A DNA stretch of 64,000 nucleotides from DATBVX01 sp963724625 (GTDB lineage: Bacteria; Pseudomonadota; Gammaproteobacteria; Steroidobacterales; Steroidobacteraceae). How positions within the stretch are numbered: the stretch's first letter is position 1; each line of letters opens with the position of its first letter. This document shows, in pieces, positions 25,353 through 32,560 of the stretch. The position numbers and the translations under genes were made by a program. The stretch spans positions 62,001 to 126,000 of the forward strand of contig CAVRVO010000030.1 of NCBI GenBank assembly GCA_963724625.1, in the 5' to 3' direction. The notes under the pieces were generated by a model. The model saw only the letters and a program-made list of their open reading frames with translations, searched no databases and was not told the DNA's origin.

Positions 25353-26855
25353 ATGCGTCGAATCCTGCTGTCCACCGTCGCTGCGCTCCTGGTCTGCGGG
25401 CCGGCCTGGCCAGCGGCTGAAGACCTGCCGGACATAGGCACCCCCGCCGACACGACCCTGACGCAGGCCGACGAATACCAGATCGGCCTGATGGTCGTGA
25501 AAGGCTTGCGCGACGCGGGCAAAGTTCTCGAAGACCCCGAATGCACTGAGTACATCCAGTCGATCGGCTCGCGTCTCGCCAGCCATGCACAGGACGGCCA
25601 TCAGCGTTTCACATTCTTCGTGGTCAAGGACCCGTCGATCAATGCATTTGCACTGCCGGGCGGGTTCATCGGCGTGAACGAGGGCTTGATCCTCGCGACC
25701 GCCAACGAGAGCGAGCTGGCTGGCGTGCTGGCGCACGAAATCGCCCACGTGACGCAGCGACACGTCGCACGCAGCATTCAGGCCGCGGGACGATCGAGCC
25801 TGGTTTCGGCGGCGGCCATGCTGGCAGCAATCGTCATCGGCGCGACGACCGGCATGCCGCCCGACGTGATGACGGGCGCCATCGCGGTCGCACAGGGAGC
25901 CGCCGCGCAGCAACGTATCAACTTCACCCGCTCCAATGAGTACGAGGCGGACCGCATCGGCATCGGCACGATGGCAGCGAGTGGCTTCGATCCCCAGGCG
26001 ATGCCCGCTTTCTTCGATACCATGGGACGCCGCGCCGGACTGCAGGGTAGCCAGGTACCGGAGCTGCTGCAGAGTCACCCGGTCACCACCGCGCGTATCG
26101 CCGAATCACGCAACCGTGCGCATGGCTACGACATTCCCATGCCGCCCGACAGCGTCAGCTATGGTCTGAGCCGCGAGCGCTTGCGCCTGCTCAGCCTCAG
26201 CAGCGACACCGATGCGCGCGCTTACTACAACCAGTATCTGGCGACGGAAAAGAACCACACCGACGCGACGCGCTACGGGCAGGCGTTGAGCCTCATGCAA
26301 TCCGGTGCCCCCGAGGAAGCGATTCCCATCCTGCAGGGCCTGAGTGAGAAGCACACTGACGTGATGCAGTATCGGAGCGCGCTGGGTGAAGCTCAGATGG
26401 CCATCGGCGAGAAGCAGGAATCGCTCAGCACCTTTGCCCGCGCGCTCGAGCTCTTCCCGCGCAACGTGCCGCTGACGGTACGCTACGCTGACGCGCTGAT
26501 GCGCGCCAACCAGCCAAAGCAGGCGCACCAGATCCTGCTCGACCTGTTCAACACCGTGTACCCGACGCCCGAGCAGTGCCGCTTGATCGCGATGGCCGCG
26601 AACAGTGCGGGCGATGTGGGCGATGCGTATTTCTACATGTCGGAGTATCACGTGATGAGCGGTGATCTGATGCTGGCGCTCAACCAGCTCCAGCTCGCGC
26701 TCGCCGTGCCGAATCTGTCCGAGGTGCAACGCGCGCGCTTCCAGGCACGGCTCGATGAGCTGCGCGAGTACCTGCCCAAGGGCAAGGCCCGCGTTGCGGC
26801 AAGCCCGCCGGATCAACGTCCGGAGCCTGAGCAACGCCAGCCCCAGCCGCGCTGA
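25353..26855 (+). CDS. bepA: M48 metalloprotease with TPR domain (BepA-like)
   Basis: Periplasmic chaperone-protease that assists or degrades outer-membrane proteins such as LptD and BamA clients. The ATG at 25353 begins a Sec signal peptide (MRRILLSTVAALLVCGPAWPA). The 500-residue protein has HEIAH starting at His128, the third zinc ligand in NEYEADRIG, and from about residue 280 several TPR helices (RYGQALSLMQSGAPEEAIPI). The C-terminus is a Pro/Gln-rich tail (RPEPEQRQPQPR) that E. coli BepA lacks. mlaA follows, so the pair may form an outer-membrane quality-control unit. Confidence 0.92.
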   Translation: MRRILLSTVAALLVCGPAWPAAEDLPDIGTPADTTLTQADEYQIGLMVVKGLRDAGKVLEDPECTEYIQSIGSRLASHAQDGHQRFTFFVVKDPSINAFALPGGFIGVNEGLILATANESELAGVLAHEIAHVTQRHVARSIQAAGRSSLVSAAAMLAAIVIGATTGMPPDVMTGAIAVAQGAAAQQRINFTRSNEYEADRIGIGTMAASGFDPQAMPAFFDTMGRRAGLQGSQVPELLQSHPVTTARIAESRNRAHGYDIPMPPDSVSYGLSRERLRLLSLSSDTDARAYYNQYLATEKNHTDATRYGQALSLMQSGAPEEAIPILQGLSEKHTDVMQYRSALGEAQMAIGEKQESLSTFARALELFPRNVPLTVRYADALMRANQPKQAHQILLDLFNTVYPTPEQCRLIAMAANSAGDVGDAYFYMSEYHVMSGDLMLALNQLQLALAVPNLSEVQRARFQARLDELREYLPKGKARVAASPPDQRPEPEQRQPQPR

Positions 26856-26891
26856 TAGAATTCTCGCCTCTACAACATTGGGAGTGACTTG

Positions 26892-27734
26892 ATGGCAGGT
26901 CCGACTCACCGGATGCTGAGTGGCGTACTAGCGCCATTGGCACTGTTGCTCGCCGGCTGCGCGACGACCTCAGCGAGTCGATCGCCGCACGATCCGCTGG
27001 AGCCTCTCAACCGCGGCGTCTATCGCTTCAATGATGCGCTCGATCGCGCGGTCGCGCGGCCGGTGGCGAAGGCATACCACGATCATGTGCCGAATCCGGT
27101 GCGCAGCGGCATCAGCAATGCAATCGACAATCTCGCCTATCCCACGACCATCGTGAATGACCTGCTGCAGGCCAAATGGCGCGCAGCACTGAATGATATT
27201 GGCCGCTTCCTGTTCAACTCGACCCTGGGGCTCGGCGGGCTCTTCGACCCCGCATCGAAAGAAGGACTGGACAAGAACGACGAGGACTTCGGGCAGACGC
27301 TCGGCAAGTGGGGAGTTCCGTCCGGCCCCTACCTGGTGCTGCCCTTCTTCGGCCCTTCAAGCCTGCGCGACGGGCCGATGATCTACCCGGAACGTTACAC
27401 CGACCTGCGCGGCTATCTGGGGGATTGGAAGACGAAATGGACGCTCATCGGCGTCGGCGCGCTCGATACCCGTTCGGAACTGCTGAGCGTCGATCAAGTA
27501 CTGCGCAACGCCTACGATCCGTACCTGTTCACGCGCGATGCCTATCTGCAGCGTCGCGAGTACCAGGTTCGCGACGGCGATGTTCCGGACGAAAAGCTGG
27601 AAGAGCCGATGGACGAACCGCCTGCCGAGGATGGTTCGTCGGAGGAGATCAAGCCGCGTCGGCCGACGACAGAGGCGCCTGCCGAGCAATCGCCCGCCGC
27701 GGAGTCTGGAAGCGACCAAGTGCCGCCGAATTGA
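26892..27734 (+). CDS. mlaA: Outer-membrane lipid asymmetry lipoprotein MlaA (VacJ)
   Basis: Removes phospholipids from the outer leaflet and passes them to MlaC. The ATG at 26892, preceded by GGGAG, gives 280 residues with a lipobox LLAGC and Cys23. Family motifs include DPLEPLNRGVYRFND, NPVRSGISNAIDNLAYPTTIVNDLLQ and KWGVPSGPYLVLPFFGPSSLRD. The last 50 residues are an acidic, Pro- and Glu-rich tail longer than in E. coli MlaA. It faces the mlaFEDCB operon tail to tail, with 37 bp between stops, so all Mla components are together here. Confidence 0.96.
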   Translation: MAGPTHRMLSGVLAPLALLLAGCATTSASRSPHDPLEPLNRGVYRFNDALDRAVARPVAKAYHDHVPNPVRSGISNAIDNLAYPTTIVNDLLQAKWRAALNDIGRFLFNSTLGLGGLFDPASKEGLDKNDEDFGQTLGKWGVPSGPYLVLPFFGPSSLRDGPMIYPERYTDLRGYLGDWKTKWTLIGVGALDTRSELLSVDQVLRNAYDPYLFTRDAYLQRREYQVRDGDVPDEKLEEPMDEPPAEDGSSEEIKPRRPTTEAPAEQSPAAESGSDQVPPN

Positions 27735-27749
27735 GAGCACCCGGCCAGG

Positions 27750-27767
27750 AGCACGGCGTGCTTTCGG
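27750..27767. terminator. Weak hairpin between mlaA and mlaB
   Basis: AGCAC and GTGCT form a 5-bp stem around GGC, followed by TTT, in the 37-bp gap between the two convergent genes. It is a modest terminator candidate only. Confidence 0.3.
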
Positions 27768-27771
27768 CTGG

Positions 27772-28113
27772 TCAACTCGCGGGGGCTTTCGGTTCTGCTG
27801 TAAGACTCTCGGCCGCGTGCAGAATCCCGTCGACTTCGCTGATCTCGGCAACCGCGCGAATCTGCGACGGAATCTCGAAGAAACGCATCTCGCGCCTGGC
27901 GGCTCGTGCCCAGCTCACCCATTCGAGCAATAACGCCAAGCCCGCACTGTCCGCGTCCGAAACCTTGGAGAAATCCACCTTGATGACCGCCACTTCATCG
28001 AACAGCTCGCGGCTGCGCTCCAGAATGGCGGTGACCGTGCTGAAGCCAAACGCGCCGCGAACGGCGAACCGACCGCCGCCGAGCGCTTCAAATTCGAATG
28101 ATGGCGCTGCCAC
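27772..28113 (-). CDS. mlaB: STAS-domain protein MlaB
   Basis: 113-residue cytoplasmic STAS protein that binds the ATPase MlaF and stimulates the Mla phospholipid transporter. It starts with a beta strand (FEFEALGGGRFAVRG) and has the STAS signature VDFSKVSDADSAGLALLLEW with the central Ser. It is the last gene of mlaFEDCB, 9 bp after mlaC. It is short and divergent, as MlaB proteins are; the assignment rests on the domain and position together. Confidence 0.9.
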   Translation of the reverse strand: MAAPSFEFEALGGGRFAVRGAFGFSTVTAILERSRELFDEVAVIKVDFSKVSDADSAGLALLLEWVSWARAARREMRFFEIPSQIRAVAEISEVDGILHAAESLTAEPKAPAS

Positions 28114-28122
28114 GCGAGCTTC

Positions 28123-28767
28123 TCAGGCGGACTTCTGCTTGGGCGCCGGCTTTACGCCTTCGGTCTCGAGACGCTTGATCACGGCTTCCAGCCCCTTCTC
28201 CTCTATCTCCGCGCCATATTGCGTTTTGAAATTCTTCACATAGCTGATGCCTTCGATCGTCACGTCCCATGCTTTCCAGCCGTCCTGGGTTTTGCGCATG
28301 CTGTAGTTCACCGGCACCCGCGTGCCGTCGCTGCGCTTGACCTCAGTGCGCACCATTGCCTGCTCGGCCTTCGGATCACCCTGGAACGGCAGCACGCGCA
28401 TGCGATCCGCGGTGAATTCGGCGAGCGCAGAGCCGTAGTTTTCGAGCAGCGACTGGTAGAACGCATCGATGAAACGCTGCCGCTGATCCTGGCTCGCATC
28501 GCGCCAGTACTTGCCCAGCACCAGTCGCGCCGCGTACTGCGTGTCGAAGTGGGGCAGCAGCACTTCGTCGACCAGCTTGTTGATCTTGGTCGGATCCTTG
28601 CGGTACTCGGCGCGGTGCGCATCGAGATCCTTGAGCATCCGTTGCGCGCAATCCTCGATCAGCTTGCTCGGATCCGAGGCGTCCGCCCGAGCGGGCTCCA
28701 CGGCGCGCGCGCCGGTGCCGACCAGCAACGCCAGCGTCATCGCAGCGATTGAAAAGCTTTTCATCAT
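28123..28767 (-). CDS. mlaC: Phospholipid-binding periplasmic protein MlaC
   Basis: 214-residue periplasmic shuttle that carries phospholipids between MlaA and the MlaFEDB complex. A Sec signal peptide (FSIAAMTLALLVGTGARA) is followed by the Ttg2D fold with typical stretches VLGKYWRDASQDQRQRFIDAFYQSLLENYGSAL and DVTIEGISYVKNFKTQYG. Two adjacent ATGs (28767 and 28764) are possible starts; the mlaD stop overlaps them. The C-terminus is basic (KPAPKQKSA). Confidence 0.95.
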   Translation of the reverse strand: MMKSFSIAAMTLALLVGTGARAVEPARADASDPSKLIEDCAQRMLKDLDAHRAEYRKDPTKINKLVDEVLLPHFDTQYAARLVLGKYWRDASQDQRQRFIDAFYQSLLENYGSALAEFTADRMRVLPFQGDPKAEQAMVRTEVKRSDGTRVPVNYSMRKTQDGWKAWDVTIEGISYVKNFKTQYGAEIEEKGLEAVIKRLETEGVKPAPKQKSA

Positions 28768-29267
28768 TCGGTCTTGGCCTCCGCGCCTTGGCTTTCCTGC
28801 GCCTTATCTTTACCAGCCAGGCTGAACAGGAACTTACTGATGAGGTTTTCGAGCACAATTGCGGATTGTGTGAAGTGGATCTGATCCTGGTCCTTGAAAT
28901 TAGTTTCCGAGCCGCCCGGCCCGATGCCGACGTACTGTCCGCCGAGTAGTCCTGCAGTGAAGATGCTCGCATCGCTGTCGTCCGGAATCTTGTTGTACTG
29001 CGACTCGATGCGTAGAGTGACCGCCGCCTTGTACTCGGTGCTGTCGAATTCGATCTTCTCGACCCGGCCGATCGTGACCCCTGACATCGACACCGGCGCG
29101 CCAACCTTCAGGCTCCCGATGTTCTCGAACTTGGCAAGCAGCTGATAGCCTGCGTCGCCGAAACGGACTTCGCGATTGGTGATCTGCGTGACAAGAAAGA
29201 ACAGCGCTGCAAAGCCCAGCAATGCGAACAGTCCCGTACTGAATTCAATGGCGCGCGTCTGGCGCAT
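28764..29267 (-). CDS. mlaD: Outer-membrane lipid asymmetry MCE-domain protein MlaD
   Basis: 167-residue MCE protein anchored in the inner membrane by one N-terminal helix (residues 8-27), forming a hexameric ring that holds lipid on the periplasmic side. The MCE core shows FENIGSLKVGAPVSMSGVTIGRVEKIEF and GLLGGQYVGIGPGGSE. The C-terminal helix is hydrophobic up to about residue 152 and then charged (AGKDKAQESQG). Its stop overlaps the mlaC start, so expression is coupled. Confidence 0.96.
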   Translation of the reverse strand: MRQTRAIEFSTGLFALLGFAALFFLVTQITNREVRFGDAGYQLLAKFENIGSLKVGAPVSMSGVTIGRVEKIEFDSTEYKAAVTLRIESQYNKIPDDSDASIFTAGLLGGQYVGIGPGGSETNFKDQDQIHFTQSAIVLENLISKFLFSLAGKDKAQESQGAEAKTE

Positions 29268-29282
29268 GAAGCCTCCTTCCCA

Positions 29283-30053
29283 CTAAAGCAAAGCCGCCGT
29301 GAGCATGTAATCGAGCAGCAGCGTGACGACGGCGGAGATCACCACCGTGCGCGTCGTGGCACGCCCGACACCTTCGGCGGTCGGAATCGCGTTGTAACCC
29401 TCGTAGACCGCGATCAGGCTGCACGTCACGCCGAACACGCAGCTCTTGATCACCCCTTCCATCACGTCGCGCACCTCGACGCTGGCGCGCATCTGCGACC
29501 AGAACTGGCCAGAGTCCACGCCCATCATCTGCACACCCACCAGCTGTGCACCGTAGATGCCGATGGCACTGAAGATCGCCGCCAGGAGCGGCATCGCGAT
29601 GACGCCCCCCACGAAGCGCGGCACGCACACCCGCCGCACCGGATCGACAGCCATCATCTGCATCGCCGAGAGCTGGTCGGTGGCGCGCATCAAGCCGATC
29701 TCCGAGGCGAGTGCAGTGCCTGCACGTCCCGAGAACAGCAGTGCCGTCACCACTGGACCAAGCTCCTTCAGCAGACCAAGTGCCGCGACGGTACCGAGCG
29801 ATTCCTCGGAGCCGAAACGCTGCAGAACGTCGAAGCCCTGCAACCCCAGCACCATGCCGACGAACAGTCCGCACAGCATGATGATCACGAGCGAGAGCGC
29901 GCCCGTATTGAAGACCTGGTGCACGATCAGGCCGAAGCGCCGGAGCGAAGCCGGCGTGTAAGCGAGCATGCGGCCCAGAAAGAGCACCACGTCACCAAGC
30001 GTCACCACCGCGCCGCGAAAGGCTCGCCACAGTTCGCGCAGCAGCCCCATCAC
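29283..30053 (-). CDS. mlaE: Mla transporter permease MlaE
   Basis: 256-residue integral membrane permease of the MlaE family, dimeric core of the MCE-type ABC transporter. Motifs include GMVLGLQGFDVLQRFGSEESLG, LLFSGRAGTALASEIGLMRATDQLSAM and a C-terminal helix ending at the stop. It overlaps mlaF by 4 bp and precedes mlaD by 15 bp. Transport direction in the family is debated; retrograde outer-to-inner membrane transport is the usual view. Confidence 0.96.
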   Translation of the reverse strand: MMGLLRELWRAFRGAVVTLGDVVLFLGRMLAYTPASLRRFGLIVHQVFNTGALSLVIIMLCGLFVGMVLGLQGFDVLQRFGSEESLGTVAALGLLKELGPVVTALLFSGRAGTALASEIGLMRATDQLSAMQMMAVDPVRRVCVPRFVGGVIAMPLLAAIFSAIGIYGAQLVGVQMMGVDSGQFWSQMRASVEVRDVMEGVIKSCVFGVTCSLIAVYEGYNAIPTAEGVGRATTRTVVISAVVTLLLDYMLTAALL

Positions 30054-30898
30054 TCTTCCTCGCGCGCCAGCAGCTGCGTGGCGTAGTCCGGCGCGGGGTA
30101 ATGAAACGGCACGGGTCCGTCGGCGAGGCCATTCATGAATTGGCGCACGACCTCGGATTGGCTGCGTTGCAGCTCCTTGGGCGTGCCCGAGGCAACCACC
30201 TGGCCACCTGAGAGCAGATAGGACTCGTCGGCGACGGATGAGATCTCCTGAACGTCGTGAGAAACCACGATGCTGGTGATTCCCAGCGCATCGTTCATTT
30301 GCCGGATCAGGCGCAACACGACGCCAAGGGAAATGGGATCGAGGCCCGCAAAAGGCTCATCGTAAATGAGCATCTTCGGATCCATGACCATCGCGCGCGC
30401 CAGCGCCACACGGCGGCCCATGCCACCCGACAGCTCCGCTGGAGTCAGTTCGGCGGCACCGCGCAATCCCACGGCATGCAGCTTGGTGAGCACCAACTGC
30501 CGGATCAGCCTTTCGGGCAAATCGGTGTGCTCCCGCACCGGAAAAGCCACGTTCTCGAACACGTCCAGATCGGTAAGCAGCGCGCCATTCTGAAACAACA
30601 TCCCCATGCGCTTTCTCAGCGCATAGAGTTCGGCGCGCTTCAGCCGGCCCGGCTCGACTCCATCCACGATGACGGTGCCGCGATCGGGAAAGATCTGGCC
30701 TGTGATCAGGCGCAGGAGCGTTGTCTTGCCGGTGCCGCTCGGCCCCATGATGGCCGTGACGCGACCGCGGCGGATAGAGATATTGAGGTCGCGGAAAATC
30801 TCGCGCTGCGCAACCCCGTAGTGCAGGTTACGAATTTCTACGATGTTCTCGCCGGCCACGGGCGCGGCGGCCGTGGCGGCCTGCGGGTCCTCAGCCAT
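30050..30898 (-). CDS. mlaF: Mla transporter ATP-binding protein MlaF
   Basis: 282-residue ABC ATPase that drives the Mla phospholipid transporter. Walker A is GPSGTGKTTLLRLITG, the signature is ELSGGMGRRVALARAM, Walker B is LIYDEPFAGLD and the switch His is in VVSHDVQEI. SGGMGRR is the form typical of MlaF rather than SGGQ of general importers. An Ala-rich N-terminal lead of about 15 residues precedes the fold. First gene of mlaFEDCB; its start lies 18 bp from the end of the aldolase gene on the same strand. Confidence 0.96.
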   Translation of the reverse strand: MAEDPQAATAAAPVAGENIVEIRNLHYGVAQREIFRDLNISIRRGRVTAIMGPSGTGKTTLLRLITGQIFPDRGTVIVDGVEPGRLKRAELYALRKRMGMLFQNGALLTDLDVFENVAFPVREHTDLPERLIRQLVLTKLHAVGLRGAAELTPAELSGGMGRRVALARAMVMDPKMLIYDEPFAGLDPISLGVVLRLIRQMNDALGITSIVVSHDVQEISSVADESYLLSGGQVVASGTPKELQRSQSEVVRQFMNGLADGPVPFHYPAPDYATQLLAREEE

Positions 30899-30916
30899 CC
30901 GGATTACTGCGGCTAC

Positions 30917-31294
30917 TCAGGCAGCCGCGCTCTCGAGATTTGCCGAGTAGCGTCCGGAGCGCGCCAGTCCGTTGAGCTTGGCGCGCTTGAAGAGGGCCTT
31001 CTGGCCGGCAGCGAAATTGGCCTGCAGACCGCGCCATGCATCGAGCGCCGGAGCCTGCAACGCACGCCCATAGCTGAAGGACAGTTCCCAGGGGAGCGGG
31101 CCGAGCTGATTGATGAGGCTCAGGTGCTCGGTTGCTTCCTCCGGCCCCTGGCCGCCGGACAGGAATGCGATGCCCGGTACTGCGCTCGGAACGTGACGCT
31201 TCAGACAACGCACGGTGGCTTCAGCAACTTCTTCCGCGCCGGCGCGCTTCGCCGCCTTCATTCCCGAAATCACCATGTTCGGCTTGAGGATCAT
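30917..31294 (-). CDS. Class I fructose-bisphosphate aldolase, C-terminal part (frameshifted gene)
   Basis: Last 125 residues of the aldolase gene that begins at 31943. It opens EGMILKPNMVISG, which holds the Schiff-base Lys of class I aldolases. It continues through FLSGGQGPEEATEHLSLIN and WELSFSYGRALQAPALDAW to the usual C-terminus. The preceding part, ending LQSVFDQLL, lies in another frame; an extra base in GTGC at 31317-31320 separates them. The ATG at 31294 is an internal Met, not a real start. The enzyme would cleave fructose 1,6-bisphosphate in glycolysis or form it in gluconeogenesis. Confidence 0.8.
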   Translation of the reverse strand: MILKPNMVISGMKAAKRAGAEEVAEATVRCLKRHVPSAVPGIAFLSGGQGPEEATEHLSLINQLGPLPWELSFSYGRALQAPALDAWRGLQANFAAGQKALFKRAKLNGLARSGRYSANLESAAA

Positions 31295-31943
31295 GCCTTC
31301 GAGTCGGATGCGGTGCGTGCAGAAGCTGATCGAAAACCGACTGCAGCGTTCGGTCCGTCACTTCCTCGCAGCGCTCGAGGCTGTGAGCCCCGTCCATCAG
31401 CACCTCGGGCTCAACGATCGGCACGATGCCTCGCTTCCTGGCACAGACGCCGCGTAACGCGCGAGCGCGTGCGCGTTCGCATCGATGCAGCCCTGCGTCG
31501 GAATCCCGTCGGCGATGTCGATCACGGCGCGCCACTTGGCAAAGCGCGCACCCAGCTTGTGGTACTCGGCCAGCCGCTCGCGCAGACCCATCGAGGCCTT
31601 CGGTAATGGTCTCGCCGGGGAAGCCAGCCATCGGCTTCGCGCCGATATCCACCTTGATGCCGGGGATCACGCCGTTGCGTGTCAGGTAGTCGGCAAACCC
31701 CACGCCGTCGCGGGTCTTCTGGCGGATCGTCTCGTCATAGAGGATCACGCCGCTGATGTAGTCCGACGCGCCGGGGGTCGTAAACAGCAGTTCGCGATAG
31801 GTTCGGCGGTTCTCCTCGGTCGACTCGATCTTGATCTTGTCGAAGCGCTTCTTGATGGTGCCGCTCGACTCGTCCGCCGCCAGGATGCCCTTGTCTTTGG
31901 CCACCATTGCCTCAGCAATGCTGTCCAGCTCGCTTGCCGCCAT
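31221..31943 (-). CDS. Class I fructose-bisphosphate aldolase, N-terminal and middle parts (frameshifted gene)
   Basis: Start at ATG 31943, preceded by GGAGG; the product begins MAASELDSIAEAMVAKDKGILAADESSGTIKKRF, the standard class I N-terminus. Homology breaks after TEGLDG (extra C in the CCC at 31587-31589). The next piece, LRERLAEYHKLGARFAKWRAVIDI to ALARYAA, lies in a second frame. Homology returns to the first frame at GIVPIVEPEVLMDGA after two more extra bases, near 31447 and 31431. A fourth is at about 31319. Every piece is well conserved and removing four bases restores a normal-length enzyme, so error or very recent decay is likely. Confidence 0.8.
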   Translation of the reverse strand: MAASELDSIAEAMVAKDKGILAADESSGTIKKRFDKIKIESTEENRRTYRELLFTTPGASDYISGVILYDETIRQKTRDGVGFADYLTRNGVIPGIKVDIGAKPMAGFPGETITEGLDGSARAAGRVPQAGCALCQVARRDRHRRRDSDAGLHRCERARARALRGVCARKRGIVPIVEPEVLMDGAHSLERCEEVTDRTLQSVFDQLLHAPHPTRRHDPQAEHGDFGNEGGEARRRGRSC

Positions 31944-32019
31944 TACCGGTCCTCCGTTGGGTTCGGGGTCGGGCCGCAGGGTTCGGCCGCCCTCGAGGGG
32001 CGGCAAGGATAGCACCCCC

Positions 32020-32059
32020 TTCATTCATGAACCATTAGAGGACTAGAATAGTCCTAATT
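32020..32059 (+). promoter_or_regulatory. sufR promoter with Rrf2/IscR-type operator
   Basis: AGGACTA, GAA and TAGTCCT form a 7-bp inverted repeat at 32039-32055, flanked by ATTAG and AATT. The core GACT-5 nt-AGTC matches the type 1 IscR motif as I remember it. A good -10 (TAGAAT, 32044-32049) lies inside the repeat, with a weak -35 (TTCATT) 18 nt upstream. Binding there would block RNA polymerase. The first gene downstream encodes an Rrf2 regulator, so autorepression of the suf operon is inferred. Confidence 0.7.
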
Positions 32060-32077
32060 GCTTGGAGGGCCTCAATC

Positions 32078-32551
32078 GTGTTGCGGATCAGCAAGCTGAC
32101 GGACTATGCGACCGTCATCCTCGCCGACCTCTCGGCCGACCCGGAAAAACTGCATACGGCAGCCGAAGTCGCCGCGCGGACGCGGCTGGCTGCGCCCACA
32201 GTCAGCAAACTGTTGAAGAGTTTGCAACGCGCGGGGCTCGTCGCCTCCGCGCGCGGCGCTCATGGCGGGTACCACCTGACCCGCCCGCCGAGCGCCATCA
32301 GTGCGGCAGCGATCATCGATGCGCTCGAGGGGCCCGTGGCCATTACCGAGTGCAGCAGTGAGCACAGCCATTGCGGCATCGAACACATGTGCCGCGTCGG
32401 TCATGCCTGGCAGCGGGTCAATCGGGCAATCCGCCGAGCTTTGTATGACATCAGTCTTGCGCAGCTCGCCGGCCTGGACTCCGGTTCCATGGCCGTGCCT
32501 GACATCACCGCGGAGCTGCGCGCTCCCGGTCGGACGCCGAATCGCGCGTAA
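32078..32551 (+). CDS. Rrf2-family SUF operon regulator (Fe-S sensing)
   Basis: 157-residue winged-helix repressor, first gene of the suf operon. The N-terminal domain (LRISKLTDYATVILADLS, APTVSKLLKSLQRAGL, SARGAHGGYHLTRP) is Rrf2. Three cysteines in ECSSEHSHCGIEHMC near residue 90 are placed as the 2Fe-2S ligands of IscR-like proteins. GTG start. It probably senses cluster status and adjusts transcription of sufB onward through the inverted repeat over its own promoter. It corresponds to the SUF system assembly regulator group; the name SufR is also used for unrelated cyanobacterial proteins. Confidence 0.92.
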   Translation: MLRISKLTDYATVILADLSADPEKLHTAAEVAARTRLAAPTVSKLLKSLQRAGLVASARGAHGGYHLTRPPSAISAAAIIDALEGPVAITECSSEHSHCGIEHMCRVGHAWQRVNRAIRRALYDISLAQLAGLDSGSMAVPDITAELRAPGRTPNRA

Positions 32552-32560
32552 GAGGTAGAC

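Noticed and set aside
25212..26078. 288-codon minus-strand frame opposite bepA
   Set aside because: BepA with its signal peptide and HEIAH motif is on the plus strand; this frame is antisense noise.
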